Assembly (NCBI RefSeq): GCF_003350375.1
Contig: NZ_QQAR01000008.1
Coordinates: forward strand, 1 to 64,000
Origin: Flavobacterium sp. AG291
GTDB taxonomy: Bacteria > Bacteroidota > Bacteroidia > Flavobacteriales > Flavobacteriaceae
Direction of reading: 5' to 3'
Length of the DNA: 64,000 bases
Under the pieces are notes generated by a model. The model worked only from the letters and a program-made list of their open reading frames with translations, was not told where the DNA came from and searched no databases. Positions 42,951 to 52,068 of this stretch are shown piece by piece; position 1 is the first letter of the stretch, and each line of letters opens with the position of its first letter. A program made the position numbers and the translations under genes.

Positions 42951-45350
42951 ATGAAAAAAACAACTTTAGCAGCGGCATTCCTTAGCCTGGCCCTGGGTCT
43001 GGCAGCAAGCCATGAAGCTGCTGCTCAAATTCAGAATGCGAACATCCTGAACCATCCGGTTGATGTTAGCAAAGATTTTGAGGATTACCTAAACACTTTC
43101 TATTTTGCCGACGAGCTGGCCTCTTTTGATCCGGCTACGGGAAAAGGAACGGTAAAATACCTTCGTTACAATTACAAAACCCGTCAGGCCTTCAACAATA
43201 TGATGATGAAGCCTGATACGGAAAAAGCAAACGAATTCCCTGCTACAGAATATGAGGCATCTCCTGTATTGCCTTTCAGTATACAATTCGTATCTGAACG
43301 TACGGTAAGAATCGTGGCTGCTTCAGGGCCACAGTTTAACCAACCGGCAGAATCGCTGATGCTGGTAAACGGTACTGCTCCTAACCACCCTGAAGGATGG
43401 AAATACAGCAAAACTGCTACCGGACACCAGTATGTGAGCAACTACGGTAAAGTGGTTATTGAAAACAAACCGTGGCACGTAAAAATATATGATGCGTCGG
43501 GTAAACTGCTTACATCGACACTGCATAATGACGACCTTCAAAATACCTATACACCTACCCTACCGTTTGCTTTCGTAAGAAAGAACAGCGATTATTCGCG
43601 CAGTGTAGCACCTGTATTTGGGCTTGAGCCGGACGAAAAGATCTTTGGTTGTGGTGAGTCCTTTACACAATTCAACAAACGTGGACAGAAAGTAATTATG
43701 TGGACGGATGATGCCAATGGTGTTCAGAATGAAACCATGTATAAGCCAATTCCTTTTTATATGAGCTCACGCGGTTATGGTGTATTCATGCATACGTCTG
43801 CCCCTATTACGGTTGACTTTGGTAAATACTATGCCAGTGCTAATAAGATGATGATAGGCGATGATGTTGCAGACTTATTTGTATTCATCGGTGAGCCAAA
43901 AGACATCCTTGACGAATATACCGACCTTACCGGTAAGGCAGCCATGCCACCACTTTGGTCATTCGGTCTTTGGATGAGCCGTATTACCTATTTCTCTGAG
44001 AAAGAAGGCCGTGAGGTGGCTAAAAACCTTCGTAAGTACAAAATACCAAGTGATGTTATTCACTTTGATACAGGGTGGTTTGATGTAGACTGGAGAAACA
44101 ACTATGAGTTTGCTTCTAAACGTTTTGAAAACCCGACCAAAATGATTGCCGACATGAAAAAAGACGGCTTCAACGTATGTCTTTGGCAGTTGCCGTATTT
44201 CACTCCTAAAAATACTTTATTCAACGAGATAGTAAACAACGGCCTTGCTGTAAAAGATAAAAAAGGAAACCTACCGTATGAAGATGCAGTATTGGATTTC
44301 TCTAACCCTGAAACGGTAAAATGGTACCAGGGCAAACTGAAACACCTGTTCGATCAGGGCGTGGGTGTTTTCAAAGTTGACTTTGGAGAAGCAGCACCAT
44401 CGGAAGGATTATACCACAGCGGGCGTACCGGTTATTATGAGCACAACCTGTACCCTTTGCGTTATAACAAGGCTGTTGCCGAAGTTACACAACGCGAAAA
44501 AGGTTATACACTAATATGGGCACGTAGCACATGGGCAGGTAGCCAGCGTTACCCACTACACTGGGGTGGTGATGCCGAAACCAACAACGGTGCTATGGCC
44601 GCTACGCTTAGAGGCGGACTTTCATTAGGATTATCAGGTTTTAGTTTCTGGAGCCACGATTTAGGTGGATTTGCAACTAAATCGCCGGAAGCATTATACA
44701 GAAGATGGACTCCGTTTGGAATGCTAACATCTCACGTGCGTAGCCACGGAGAACCACCAAGAGAGCCATGGTTATTTAGCGAAGATTTCCTTAAAGGATA
44801 CCGAGCGGCTGATAATATGCGTTACGAACTGATGCCATACATCTATGCTCAGGCAAAAGAAAGTTCTGAAAAAGGACTGCCAATGATGCGTGCGCTGTTT
44901 GTAGAATTTCCTAACGATCCGGGAGCATGGTTAATTGACAACCAGTATATGTTTGGGTCTGACCTGCTTGTTGCTCCATTATTTGAAGAAGTTACAGAAA
45001 GGGATGTTTACCTTCCTGCAGGTACATGGATAGATTACCAGACTAAAAAAGTATATCAGGGCGGATGGCATAAAATCAAAGCCGGAGATATTCCTATCGT
45101 AGTATTGGTTAAAGACGGTACAGCACTGCCTCACATTGGACTGGCACAATCTACTCAGGATATGGACTGGAGCAAGCTGACGCTAAAGGTATATGCAGCT
45201 GACGCTACCACAATAGCTTCAGGTAAGGTTTACCTACCGGGTGGTGACAAGGTACAAACCCTTACTGCTTCTAAATCGGGCAGCAGCTTTAACCTTGGAC
45301 AAAATCCGCTAAACGGAAAAACAACATTCAAAACTGAATGGATAAAATAA
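42951..45350 (+). CDS. GH31 alpha-xylosidase
   Basis: The 799-residue protein has a signal peptide (about 1-26, LAASHEAAAQ), N-terminal beta-sandwich, GH31 barrel and C-terminal beta domains. The nucleophile is Asp477 in VFKVDFGEAAP; the KxDFGE form is typical of YicI-like alpha-xylosidases and not alpha-glucosidases. Acid/base Asp541 lies in HWGGDAET. It would release xylose from the non-reducing end of xyloglucan oligosaccharides, supplying XylA/XylB. The GH2 gene is 18 bases upstream; a strong terminator follows. Confidence 0.92.
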   Translation: MKKTTLAAAFLSLALGLAASHEAAAQIQNANILNHPVDVSKDFEDYLNTFYFADELASFDPATGKGTVKYLRYNYKTRQAFNNMMMKPDTEKANEFPATEYEASPVLPFSIQFVSERTVRIVAASGPQFNQPAESLMLVNGTAPNHPEGWKYSKTATGHQYVSNYGKVVIENKPWHVKIYDASGKLLTSTLHNDDLQNTYTPTLPFAFVRKNSDYSRSVAPVFGLEPDEKIFGCGESFTQFNKRGQKVIMWTDDANGVQNETMYKPIPFYMSSRGYGVFMHTSAPITVDFGKYYASANKMMIGDDVADLFVFIGEPKDILDEYTDLTGKAAMPPLWSFGLWMSRITYFSEKEGREVAKNLRKYKIPSDVIHFDTGWFDVDWRNNYEFASKRFENPTKMIADMKKDGFNVCLWQLPYFTPKNTLFNEIVNNGLAVKDKKGNLPYEDAVLDFSNPETVKWYQGKLKHLFDQGVGVFKVDFGEAAPSEGLYHSGRTGYYEHNLYPLRYNKAVAEVTQREKGYTLIWARSTWAGSQRYPLHWGGDAETNNGAMAATLRGGLSLGLSGFSFWSHDLGGFATKSPEALYRRWTPFGMLTSHVRSHGEPPREPWLFSEDFLKGYRAADNMRYELMPYIYAQAKESSEKGLPMMRALFVEFPNDPGAWLIDNQYMFGSDLLVAPLFEEVTERDVYLPAGTWIDYQTKKVYQGGWHKIKAGDIPIVVLVKDGTALPHIGLAQSTQDMDWSKLTLKVYAADATTIASGKVYLPGGDKVQTLTASKSGSSFNLGQNPLNGKTTFKTEWIK

Positions 45351-45383
45351 ATTTTGTGTTATTTGGGTTAGTTCTTTAAACTC

Positions 45384-45420
45384 TCCGGGAACCGTTTTGA
45401 CTTCCGGTTCCCGGATTTTT
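45384..45420 (+). terminator. Intrinsic terminator after GH31
   Basis: TCCGGGAACCG (45384-45394) pairs perfectly with CGGTTCCCGGA (45405-45415), followed by T residues, between the GH31 and GH97 genes. Confidence 0.85.
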
Positions 45421-45447
45421 AAAGCTTAACCGCTACAAGCTACTATT

Positions 45448-47445
45448 ATGATTAAACAATTTATATTATCTGCTCTTTTGTTCGCTTCTCTGGCTTCAAA
45501 CGCACAGGCGAAAAAGAACAATTACGAACTTACCTCTCCGGGAGGAAAGAACACCATAAACTTTGCACTGGTAAACAATGCGCCTACCTATGCTGTAAAA
45601 CATGGTAAAGATGATATCATTACACAATCGGCTATGGGGTTTGTGCTGAAAAGCGACAATCTTACCAAAAACTTTGAAATTGCCGATGTAAAAACCTCAA
45701 CACATGATGATACCTGGACACAGGTTTGGGGTGAAAAGAAAAACATCCGCAACAATTACAACGAACTTATTGTTAAACTAAACAGCAAGGATAAGAACAA
45801 ACGTAAGCTGGAAATACAATTCCGTGCGTTTGATGATGGTGTAGCTTTCCGTTATGTATTCCCTGAACAAGGTGTTAAGGATAGTATATTCGTTATGGAC
45901 GAGGCAACTACCTTTAACCTTAAAGAAGACGGACAGGCGTGGTGGATTCCTGCCTATCAGGAAAACCGTTATGAATACCTGTTTACCAAATCGGCAGTGA
46001 GCACACTTAATAAAGTACACACTCCGCTTACTATTGAGAACAAGAATAATGTAATCAGTTTCCACGAAGCCAATCTTACCGACTGGCCAAGTATGGTTAT
46101 GGAACACACTACGGGTGCTAACCTAAAATCAGACCTTGTGCCGTGGAGCGACGGTATAAAAGCACGTTACAAAGGTGGTTTTACCTCATCGTGGAGAACT
46201 ATCCAGATAGGCGAAAAACCGGGCGACCTTATTGAGTCATACCTTATCCTTAACCTTAACGAACCGAACAAACTAAAAGACCTTTCATACATTCATCCTT
46301 TCAAATACTTAGGAATTTGGTGGGGTATGCACATTAGCAAATTTACGTTTTGGGAAGGTGAAAAACAGGGTGCAACCACTAAACACGCTGAACAGTATAT
46401 TGACTTTACGTCTAAAGAAGGTTTTAAATACCTGCTTATAGAAGGCTGGAACAAAGGCTGGACTCCGGCGTGGTATGAGAATAAAATGCATATGTTCAGC
46501 TTCACTAAAAACGCAGATAATTTTGACCTTGATAAGGTAGTTGAATATGGTAATAAAAAAGATGTACAGATCATTGGATACCACGAAACAGGATCGAACA
46601 TCCTCAACTACATGAAAGAGATTGACGAAGGTTTCGCCCTTTATAAAAGACTGGGAATTCACAATATTAAAATAGGACAGGTAGGTTCTAAACTCAATAT
46701 GAAAGAATGGCACCACGGTCAGTTTGGTGTGCGTTACTACCGTTATGTGTTAGAGAAAGCAGCTCAGTATGGGCTTGCCGTAAACTTCCACGAACCAATA
46801 AAAGATACAGGAGAGCGTCGTACCTACCCTAACATGATGGCGCGCGAAGGTGCAAGAGGTATGGAATATAACGCATGGAGCGAGGGTAACCCGCCAAGCC
46901 ATGAAACCATCCTGCCATTTACACGTATGCTTGCCGGTCCTATGGACTTTACACCGGGTGTAATTGATGTGGAAGAAAAAATGGGCTTTAACAACAGAAG
47001 AGTTCATACTACTGCAGCAAAACAATTAGCACTATATGTAGTGCTATATTCTCCAATACAAATGCTTGCCGACCTACCGGAAAACTACGAAGGTAAAGCA
47101 GAACTTCAGTTCCTTAAAGATGTACCTACCGACTGGGAGGACACAAAAGTCATTCAGGGACAGATTGGAAAATTTGTCACTACTGTACGTAAAGACCGCA
47201 ACAGCGGTGACTGGTACCTTGGTAGCATTACCAATGAAGATGCCCGTAACCTGAACGTTCAGTTGTCTTTCCTTGACCCGAATGCTAAATATGAGGCACA
47301 AATTTATGCCGATGCTCCGGGTACAGACATGACACATAACCCAAGTGCTGTAGCCATTACTACTAAAGTGGTTACTGCCAAAGATAAGCTTACACTAATG
47401 CTGCCAATATCGGGTGGTACAGCTGTACGCTTTAAAAAACTATAA
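45448..47445 (+). CDS. GH97 glycoside hydrolase, alpha-glucosidase type
   Basis: The 665-residue protein has a signal peptide (ending SNAQAKK), a large N-terminal beta-sandwich (about 25-270), a GH97 barrel (about 280-570) and a C-terminal beta domain. Glu380 in GYHETGS and Glu449 in NFHEPI are glutamates in the places where inverting SusB-like enzymes carry catalytic bases; the retaining GH97 alpha-galactosidases use Asp instead. An inverting alpha-glucosidase is therefore more likely. Its target in a xyloglucan-like locus is unclear. It lies four bases before the next gene. Confidence 0.85.
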   Translation: MIKQFILSALLFASLASNAQAKKNNYELTSPGGKNTINFALVNNAPTYAVKHGKDDIITQSAMGFVLKSDNLTKNFEIADVKTSTHDDTWTQVWGEKKNIRNNYNELIVKLNSKDKNKRKLEIQFRAFDDGVAFRYVFPEQGVKDSIFVMDEATTFNLKEDGQAWWIPAYQENRYEYLFTKSAVSTLNKVHTPLTIENKNNVISFHEANLTDWPSMVMEHTTGANLKSDLVPWSDGIKARYKGGFTSSWRTIQIGEKPGDLIESYLILNLNEPNKLKDLSYIHPFKYLGIWWGMHISKFTFWEGEKQGATTKHAEQYIDFTSKEGFKYLLIEGWNKGWTPAWYENKMHMFSFTKNADNFDLDKVVEYGNKKDVQIIGYHETGSNILNYMKEIDEGFALYKRLGIHNIKIGQVGSKLNMKEWHHGQFGVRYYRYVLEKAAQYGLAVNFHEPIKDTGERRTYPNMMAREGARGMEYNAWSEGNPPSHETILPFTRMLAGPMDFTPGVIDVEEKMGFNNRRVHTTAAKQLALYVVLYSPIQMLADLPENYEGKAELQFLKDVPTDWEDTKVIQGQIGKFVTTVRKDRNSGDWYLGSITNEDARNLNVQLSFLDPNAKYEAQIYADAPGTDMTHNPSAVAITTKVVTAKDKLTLMLPISGGTAVRFKKL

Positions 47446-47448
47446 GCC

Positions 47449-49617
47449 ATGAAACAGTATGCACTATACATAGTGTTATTGGTAGCGGCATCATTATCGG
47501 CACAGCAAAAAAGTTATCAGTACCCTTTCCAAAACCCGGACCAGGACGCGGAAAAACGTATTGATAACCTGCTGTCGCTTATGACGCTGGATGAAAAGAT
47601 ACAGGCACTGAGCACTAACCCGTCGGTGCCGCGTCTTGGCGTTAAAGGTACAGGCCACGTTGAAGGACTTCATGGTCTTGCCATGGGTGGCCCTCCCGGA
47701 GAATGGGGTGGTAAAAATAAAGAACCGTTGCCTACTACAACTTTCCCACAAGCGTATGGCCTTGGCGAAACCTGGGATACTGAACTGTTGCAGAAAGTTG
47801 CCAACGTTGAGGCGATCGAAACACGCTTTGCCTACCAGAAATACAACCGTGGCGGACTCGTGGTTCGAGCTCCCAATGCCGACCTGGCCCGCGATCCTCG
47901 TTGGGGGCGTACCGAAGAAAGCTATGGTGAAGACCCGTTTTTGACAGGTTCGCTTACTGTTGCTTTTGTAAAAGGACTGCAGGGAAATCATGCTAAATAC
48001 TGGCAAACGGCTTCGCTTATGAAGCATTTTCTTGCCAACAGCAACGAAGACGGGCGTACCTATACCTCATCTGATTTTGATGAAAGGTTATGGAGGGAAT
48101 ACTATTCGGTTCCGTTCAGGATGGGAGTTCAGGAAGGCGGATCTCGTGCTTATATGGCGGCCTATAATAAAGTGAATGGTATTCCGGCAATGGTTCACCC
48201 AATGCTGAAAGACATCACCGTAAAAGAATGGGGCCAGAACGGTATCATTTGTACCGATGGTGGGGCTTTTACGCTTTTACTTTCTGACCATAAATATTAT
48301 AAGGACAAATACCTGGGTGCTGCTGCAGCTTTAAAGGCCGGCATCAACCAGTTCCTTGATGAATATGTAGATGCAGTATATGGCGCAGTTGCCAATGGTT
48401 ATTTGAAAGAAAAAGAGATTGACGAAGTACTGCGCGGCGATTACCGCATTATGCTAAAGCTGGGTATGCTGGATGCTCCCGAAGGAAATCCGTATGCTAA
48501 CATTGGCCTTGATAAAAACGCCGTGGACCCGTGGACTACCGAAGCCCATAAAAAACTGGCATTGGAAGCAACTCAAAAATCAATCGTGCTTTTAAAGAAC
48601 GACCCTGCCAAGAATCTGCTTCCGATAGACCGAAAAAAGGTGAAGAAAATTGCAGTTATCGGTCCGCGTGCCGATCAGATAATACTGGACTGGTATAGCG
48701 GAACTCCGCCTTATACCGTTTCAGCATTGGCAGGCATTAAAGCCAAAGCAGGCGAAAATATTGAGATCACTTATGCCCTGAACAACATAGACGGTAAAGC
48801 AGCCAAACTTGCTAAGGAAGCCGATATTGCTATCGTTATTGCAGGCAACCACCCGTGGTGTAACGCGGGATGGGCACAATGTCCTGTACCGAGTGACGGT
48901 AAAGAATCGGTAGACCGACAGTCGATTACGTTAGAGTATGAAGACCTTATTAAGGTAGTGCATCAGGCGAACCCGAATACAGTAGTTGTATTGATGAGCA
49001 GTTTCCCGTTTGCCATCAACTGGACACAGGAGCATGTTCCGGCTATTGTTCATATGACGCACAACAGCCAGGAATTGGGTACTGCCCTTGCCGATGTGCT
49101 TTTTGGCGATTACAATCCGGCAGGAAGATTATCCCAGACATGGGTTAAGGATATTTCGGATTTACCGGAACTACTGGATTATAACATCCGTAACGGGCGC
49201 ACCTATATGTACTTTAAAGGTAAACCGCTTTACGCTTTTGGCCACGGACTGAGCTATACTACTTTTGGCTACAAAGGAATAGAAGTAGAAAAAGAAGCTA
49301 TTGCAAAAGGTGATACCCTTACTGTAAATGTAACGCTTACCAATACCGGAAACCGTGATGGTGAAGAGGTGGTACAGCTGTATGTAAAACATACCGACTC
49401 AAAGGTAGAGCGTCCTATAAAAGAGCTTAAAGCGTTTAAACGCGTTAGCCTGAAAGCCGGTGAAACAAAAAACGTTGCCTTGCAACTGCGTGCGGCTGAC
49501 CTTGAATACTGGAATACTAAAACCCAGAAATTCGAACTTGAAAAAGGCACAATTGAGTTACAGGCAGGAGGAGCGTCAGACGCAATTGCGGTAACGAAAA
49601 CAATACGAACCAAATAA
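47449..49617 (+). CDS. GH3 glycosidase, beta-xylosidase/beta-glucosidase type
   Basis: The 722-residue protein has a signal peptide (ending LSAQQK), the GH3 barrel (about 30-340), an alpha/beta sandwich (about 380-580) and a C-terminal Fn3-like domain (about 620-715, NTGNRDGEEVVQLYV). The nucleophile is Asp270 in IICTDGGA. The stretch DPRWGRTEESYGEDP resembles beta-xylosidase-type GH3 enzymes, but sequence alone does not separate xylose from glucose specificity. It is packed between GH97 (four bases) and a second GH3 (12 bases). Confidence 0.9.
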   Translation: MKQYALYIVLLVAASLSAQQKSYQYPFQNPDQDAEKRIDNLLSLMTLDEKIQALSTNPSVPRLGVKGTGHVEGLHGLAMGGPPGEWGGKNKEPLPTTTFPQAYGLGETWDTELLQKVANVEAIETRFAYQKYNRGGLVVRAPNADLARDPRWGRTEESYGEDPFLTGSLTVAFVKGLQGNHAKYWQTASLMKHFLANSNEDGRTYTSSDFDERLWREYYSVPFRMGVQEGGSRAYMAAYNKVNGIPAMVHPMLKDITVKEWGQNGIICTDGGAFTLLLSDHKYYKDKYLGAAAALKAGINQFLDEYVDAVYGAVANGYLKEKEIDEVLRGDYRIMLKLGMLDAPEGNPYANIGLDKNAVDPWTTEAHKKLALEATQKSIVLLKNDPAKNLLPIDRKKVKKIAVIGPRADQIILDWYSGTPPYTVSALAGIKAKAGENIEITYALNNIDGKAAKLAKEADIAIVIAGNHPWCNAGWAQCPVPSDGKESVDRQSITLEYEDLIKVVHQANPNTVVVLMSSFPFAINWTQEHVPAIVHMTHNSQELGTALADVLFGDYNPAGRLSQTWVKDISDLPELLDYNIRNGRTYMYFKGKPLYAFGHGLSYTTFGYKGIEVEKEAIAKGDTLTVNVTLTNTGNRDGEEVVQLYVKHTDSKVERPIKELKAFKRVSLKAGETKNVALQLRAADLEYWNTKTQKFELEKGTIELQAGGASDAIAVTKTIRTK

Positions 49618-49628
49618 ACATCTATATA

Positions 49629-51869
49629 ATGAAGAATAAGATACTTTGCCTTTCGGCAGCACTTGTGCTGGTAATGGCATCATGTAAAAAAGAAACAGGA
49701 GACCCTACGGCTTCGGGCGATATCGCCGCTACCTATGAAGGTACTCCGATGAGCGATAAATATGACGCTGAGATCGACAAGATCGTTTCTCAGATGACCC
49801 TTGAAGAAAAAATAGGATTGCTGCACGGTTACAGCATGTTTACCAATAAAGGTGTAGAACGCCTTGGTGTTCCGGAAGTGCATATGGCTGACGGACCACT
49901 TGGTGTGCGTGAAGAAATATCGCGTGACAGCTGGGCTCCGGCAGGAAATACCGACGATTTCGCTACTTACTACCCCGCAGGTGGCGGACTTTCGGCTACA
50001 TGGAACCCTGAGATGGCACACACTTTTGGAAGAAGCATAGGTGAAGAAGCCCGTGCACGCCAAAAAGATGTATTGCTTGCTCCGGCATTCAATATCATCC
50101 GTACACCGCTTGGAGGTCGTACGTATGAGTACATGACGGAAGACCCGTTCCTGAACAAGACACTTGTGGTTCCGTATGTAACAGGTGTGCAGCAGAATGA
50201 TGTTGCTGTGTGTATAAAACACTATGCTGCCAACAATCAGGAAACCAACCGTGGTACTGTAGATGTTCAGATGGATGAGCGTACACTACGCGAAATCTAT
50301 CTTCCTGCGTTTGAGGATGCTGTAAAAAAAGGTCATGCGTATAGCGTAATGGGTGCGTATAATAAATTCCGCGGTGATTACCTTTGTGAGAATCCGTATA
50401 TGCTTCAGAATATCCTTAGGGATGAGTGGGGCTTTAAAGGTATTGTGATCTCTGACTGGGCTGCGGTGCATACTACAAAAAAAGCACTTGAAGCAGGGAC
50501 CGACCTTGAAATGGGTACACCTCTTGCTTTTGACGATTTCTACTTTGCCAATCCGCTTATCAAAGCTGTAAAAGATGGCCAGGTATCGGAAGCGGAAATT
50601 GACAAACATGCTAAAAGAATCCTGAAAATGCTTTTCAACCTGAAAGCAATGGGATCTGACAAAAACAGTCGTGCTATAGGAAGTATTGCTACTGAAGCGC
50701 ATTATAAAGATGCTTACAACATCGCATCAGAATCGGTTGTACTCCTTAAGAATACTGAAAACCTTTTACCGCTTAACGCTGACCAACTGAAAAGCGTAGC
50801 TGTTATTGGTGCGAATGCAACCCAGAAACACGCTCAGGGTGGTTTTGGTGCAGGTGTTAAAACAAAACATGAAATCACTCCGCTTGATGCATTAAAAGCA
50901 AAACTACCTCAATCGGTTGCTATCAACTACGCTCAGGGTTATAAAACTGAATTCAAGCCTAAGAAGGAAATGAAATTTGGTGAGGTAACTCAGGAAGTAA
51001 AAGAAACAGTAAACGACCTTGACCCGAAAATGGTTGCAGAAGCTGTAGCTGCTGCAAAAAAATCGGATGTTGCTGTACTATTTGTTGGAGCTAACCGTGA
51101 TTATGAAACAGAAGCTTCTGACCGTGCTGACCTTTCCCTTCCTTTCGGACAGGAGAAACTTATCGCTGCTGTTAAGGCTGCAAACCCTAAAACTATTGTA
51201 GTTTTTGTTGCGGGTGCTCCGTATGACATCAACAATGTGGTAGCTACAAACTCAGCTATCGTTTGGGGATGGTATAATGGTTCTGAAGCTGGTAACGCTA
51301 TCGTAGATGTACTATTAGGAAAAGTGAACCCTTCAGGTAAACTACCTTGGACAATGCCTAAGAAAATACAGGATTCTCCGGCTCATGCTACTAACAGCTT
51401 TCCTGGTGGTGCAACTGAAGAATACAAAGAAGGTATCCTTGTAGGTTACCGTTGGTTCGACACCAAAAACGTAGAACCGCTATATCCTTTCGGTTACGGA
51501 CTGTCATACACCAAGTTTGAATTGGCGAATGCGAAAGCTGACAAGAAGGAATACGGTCAGGATGATACCATCACTGTAACTGTAGAGGTAAAAAACACCG
51601 GTAAAGTTGATGGTAAAGAAGTAGTTCAGTTATATTCTGCTAAAACAGGAAGTAAAGTAGAGCGTGCCGCTAAAGAACTTAAAGGTTTTGCTAAAATATT
51701 GGTAAATGCAGGTGGTTCTAAAACGGCTACGATCAAAGTTCCGGTAAAAGAACTGGCTTACTATGATAACGCTACTAAAAAATGGACTGTTGAGCCGGGT
51801 GCGTATACCTTTAAATTAGGTAATTCATCAAGAGATATCAAACAGGAAGTTACGGTTATGGTAAAATAA
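49629..51869 (+). CDS. GH3 beta-glucosidase, lipoprotein
   Basis: The 746-residue protein has a lipoprotein signal (LVMASCKKE, lipidated Cys about 18), barrel, sandwich domain with ANRDYETEASDR, and a C-terminal Fn3-like domain (about 635-740). The nucleophile is Asp276 in GIVISDWAAV. This SDW form and MADGPLGVR are typical beta-glucosidase features. It would cleave the glucan backbone after side chains are removed. Unlike the first GH3, it is membrane-anchored, so the two enzymes may act at different places or on different ends of the pathway. Confidence 0.91.
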   Translation: MKNKILCLSAALVLVMASCKKETGDPTASGDIAATYEGTPMSDKYDAEIDKIVSQMTLEEKIGLLHGYSMFTNKGVERLGVPEVHMADGPLGVREEISRDSWAPAGNTDDFATYYPAGGGLSATWNPEMAHTFGRSIGEEARARQKDVLLAPAFNIIRTPLGGRTYEYMTEDPFLNKTLVVPYVTGVQQNDVAVCIKHYAANNQETNRGTVDVQMDERTLREIYLPAFEDAVKKGHAYSVMGAYNKFRGDYLCENPYMLQNILRDEWGFKGIVISDWAAVHTTKKALEAGTDLEMGTPLAFDDFYFANPLIKAVKDGQVSEAEIDKHAKRILKMLFNLKAMGSDKNSRAIGSIATEAHYKDAYNIASESVVLLKNTENLLPLNADQLKSVAVIGANATQKHAQGGFGAGVKTKHEITPLDALKAKLPQSVAINYAQGYKTEFKPKKEMKFGEVTQEVKETVNDLDPKMVAEAVAAAKKSDVAVLFVGANRDYETEASDRADLSLPFGQEKLIAAVKAANPKTIVVFVAGAPYDINNVVATNSAIVWGWYNGSEAGNAIVDVLLGKVNPSGKLPWTMPKKIQDSPAHATNSFPGGATEEYKEGILVGYRWFDTKNVEPLYPFGYGLSYTKFELANAKADKKEYGQDDTITVTVEVKNTGKVDGKEVVQLYSAKTGSKVERAAKELKGFAKILVNAGGSKTATIKVPVKELAYYDNATKKWTVEPGAYTFKLGNSSRDIKQEVTVMVK

Positions 51870-51879
51870 GAAGTTATAC

Positions 51880-52042
51880 CACAGAGAGTCACTGAGATTT
51901 ACACAGAGATTCGCAAAGTTCATTTTGAGCTTAACGCAAGCGTAAGAACACAGAGTTGACTTTGTGTTCTCGCGCCAAAGGCGCAAACTAAAAAACTTTG
52001 TGTATCTCTGTGTTTTTCTTTGTGTTCCCGATAACTATCGGG
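51880..52042. repeat. Dispersed repeat: ACACAGAG/GTGTTC words and CCCGATA palindrome
   Basis: The 199-base gap between GH3 and GH43 contains ACAGAGAGTCACTGAGA, GCGCCAAAGGCGC, paired GAACACAGAG/CTCTGTGTTT words and CCCGATAACTATCGGG (52027-52042). The palindrome and GAACACAAAG word (in reverse) link it to the repeats at 14932 and 5706. No terminator with a clear T-tract was found for the GH3 genes. Confidence 0.55.
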
Positions 52043-52068
52043 ACTGTGGTACAATAAATTAATAATAT

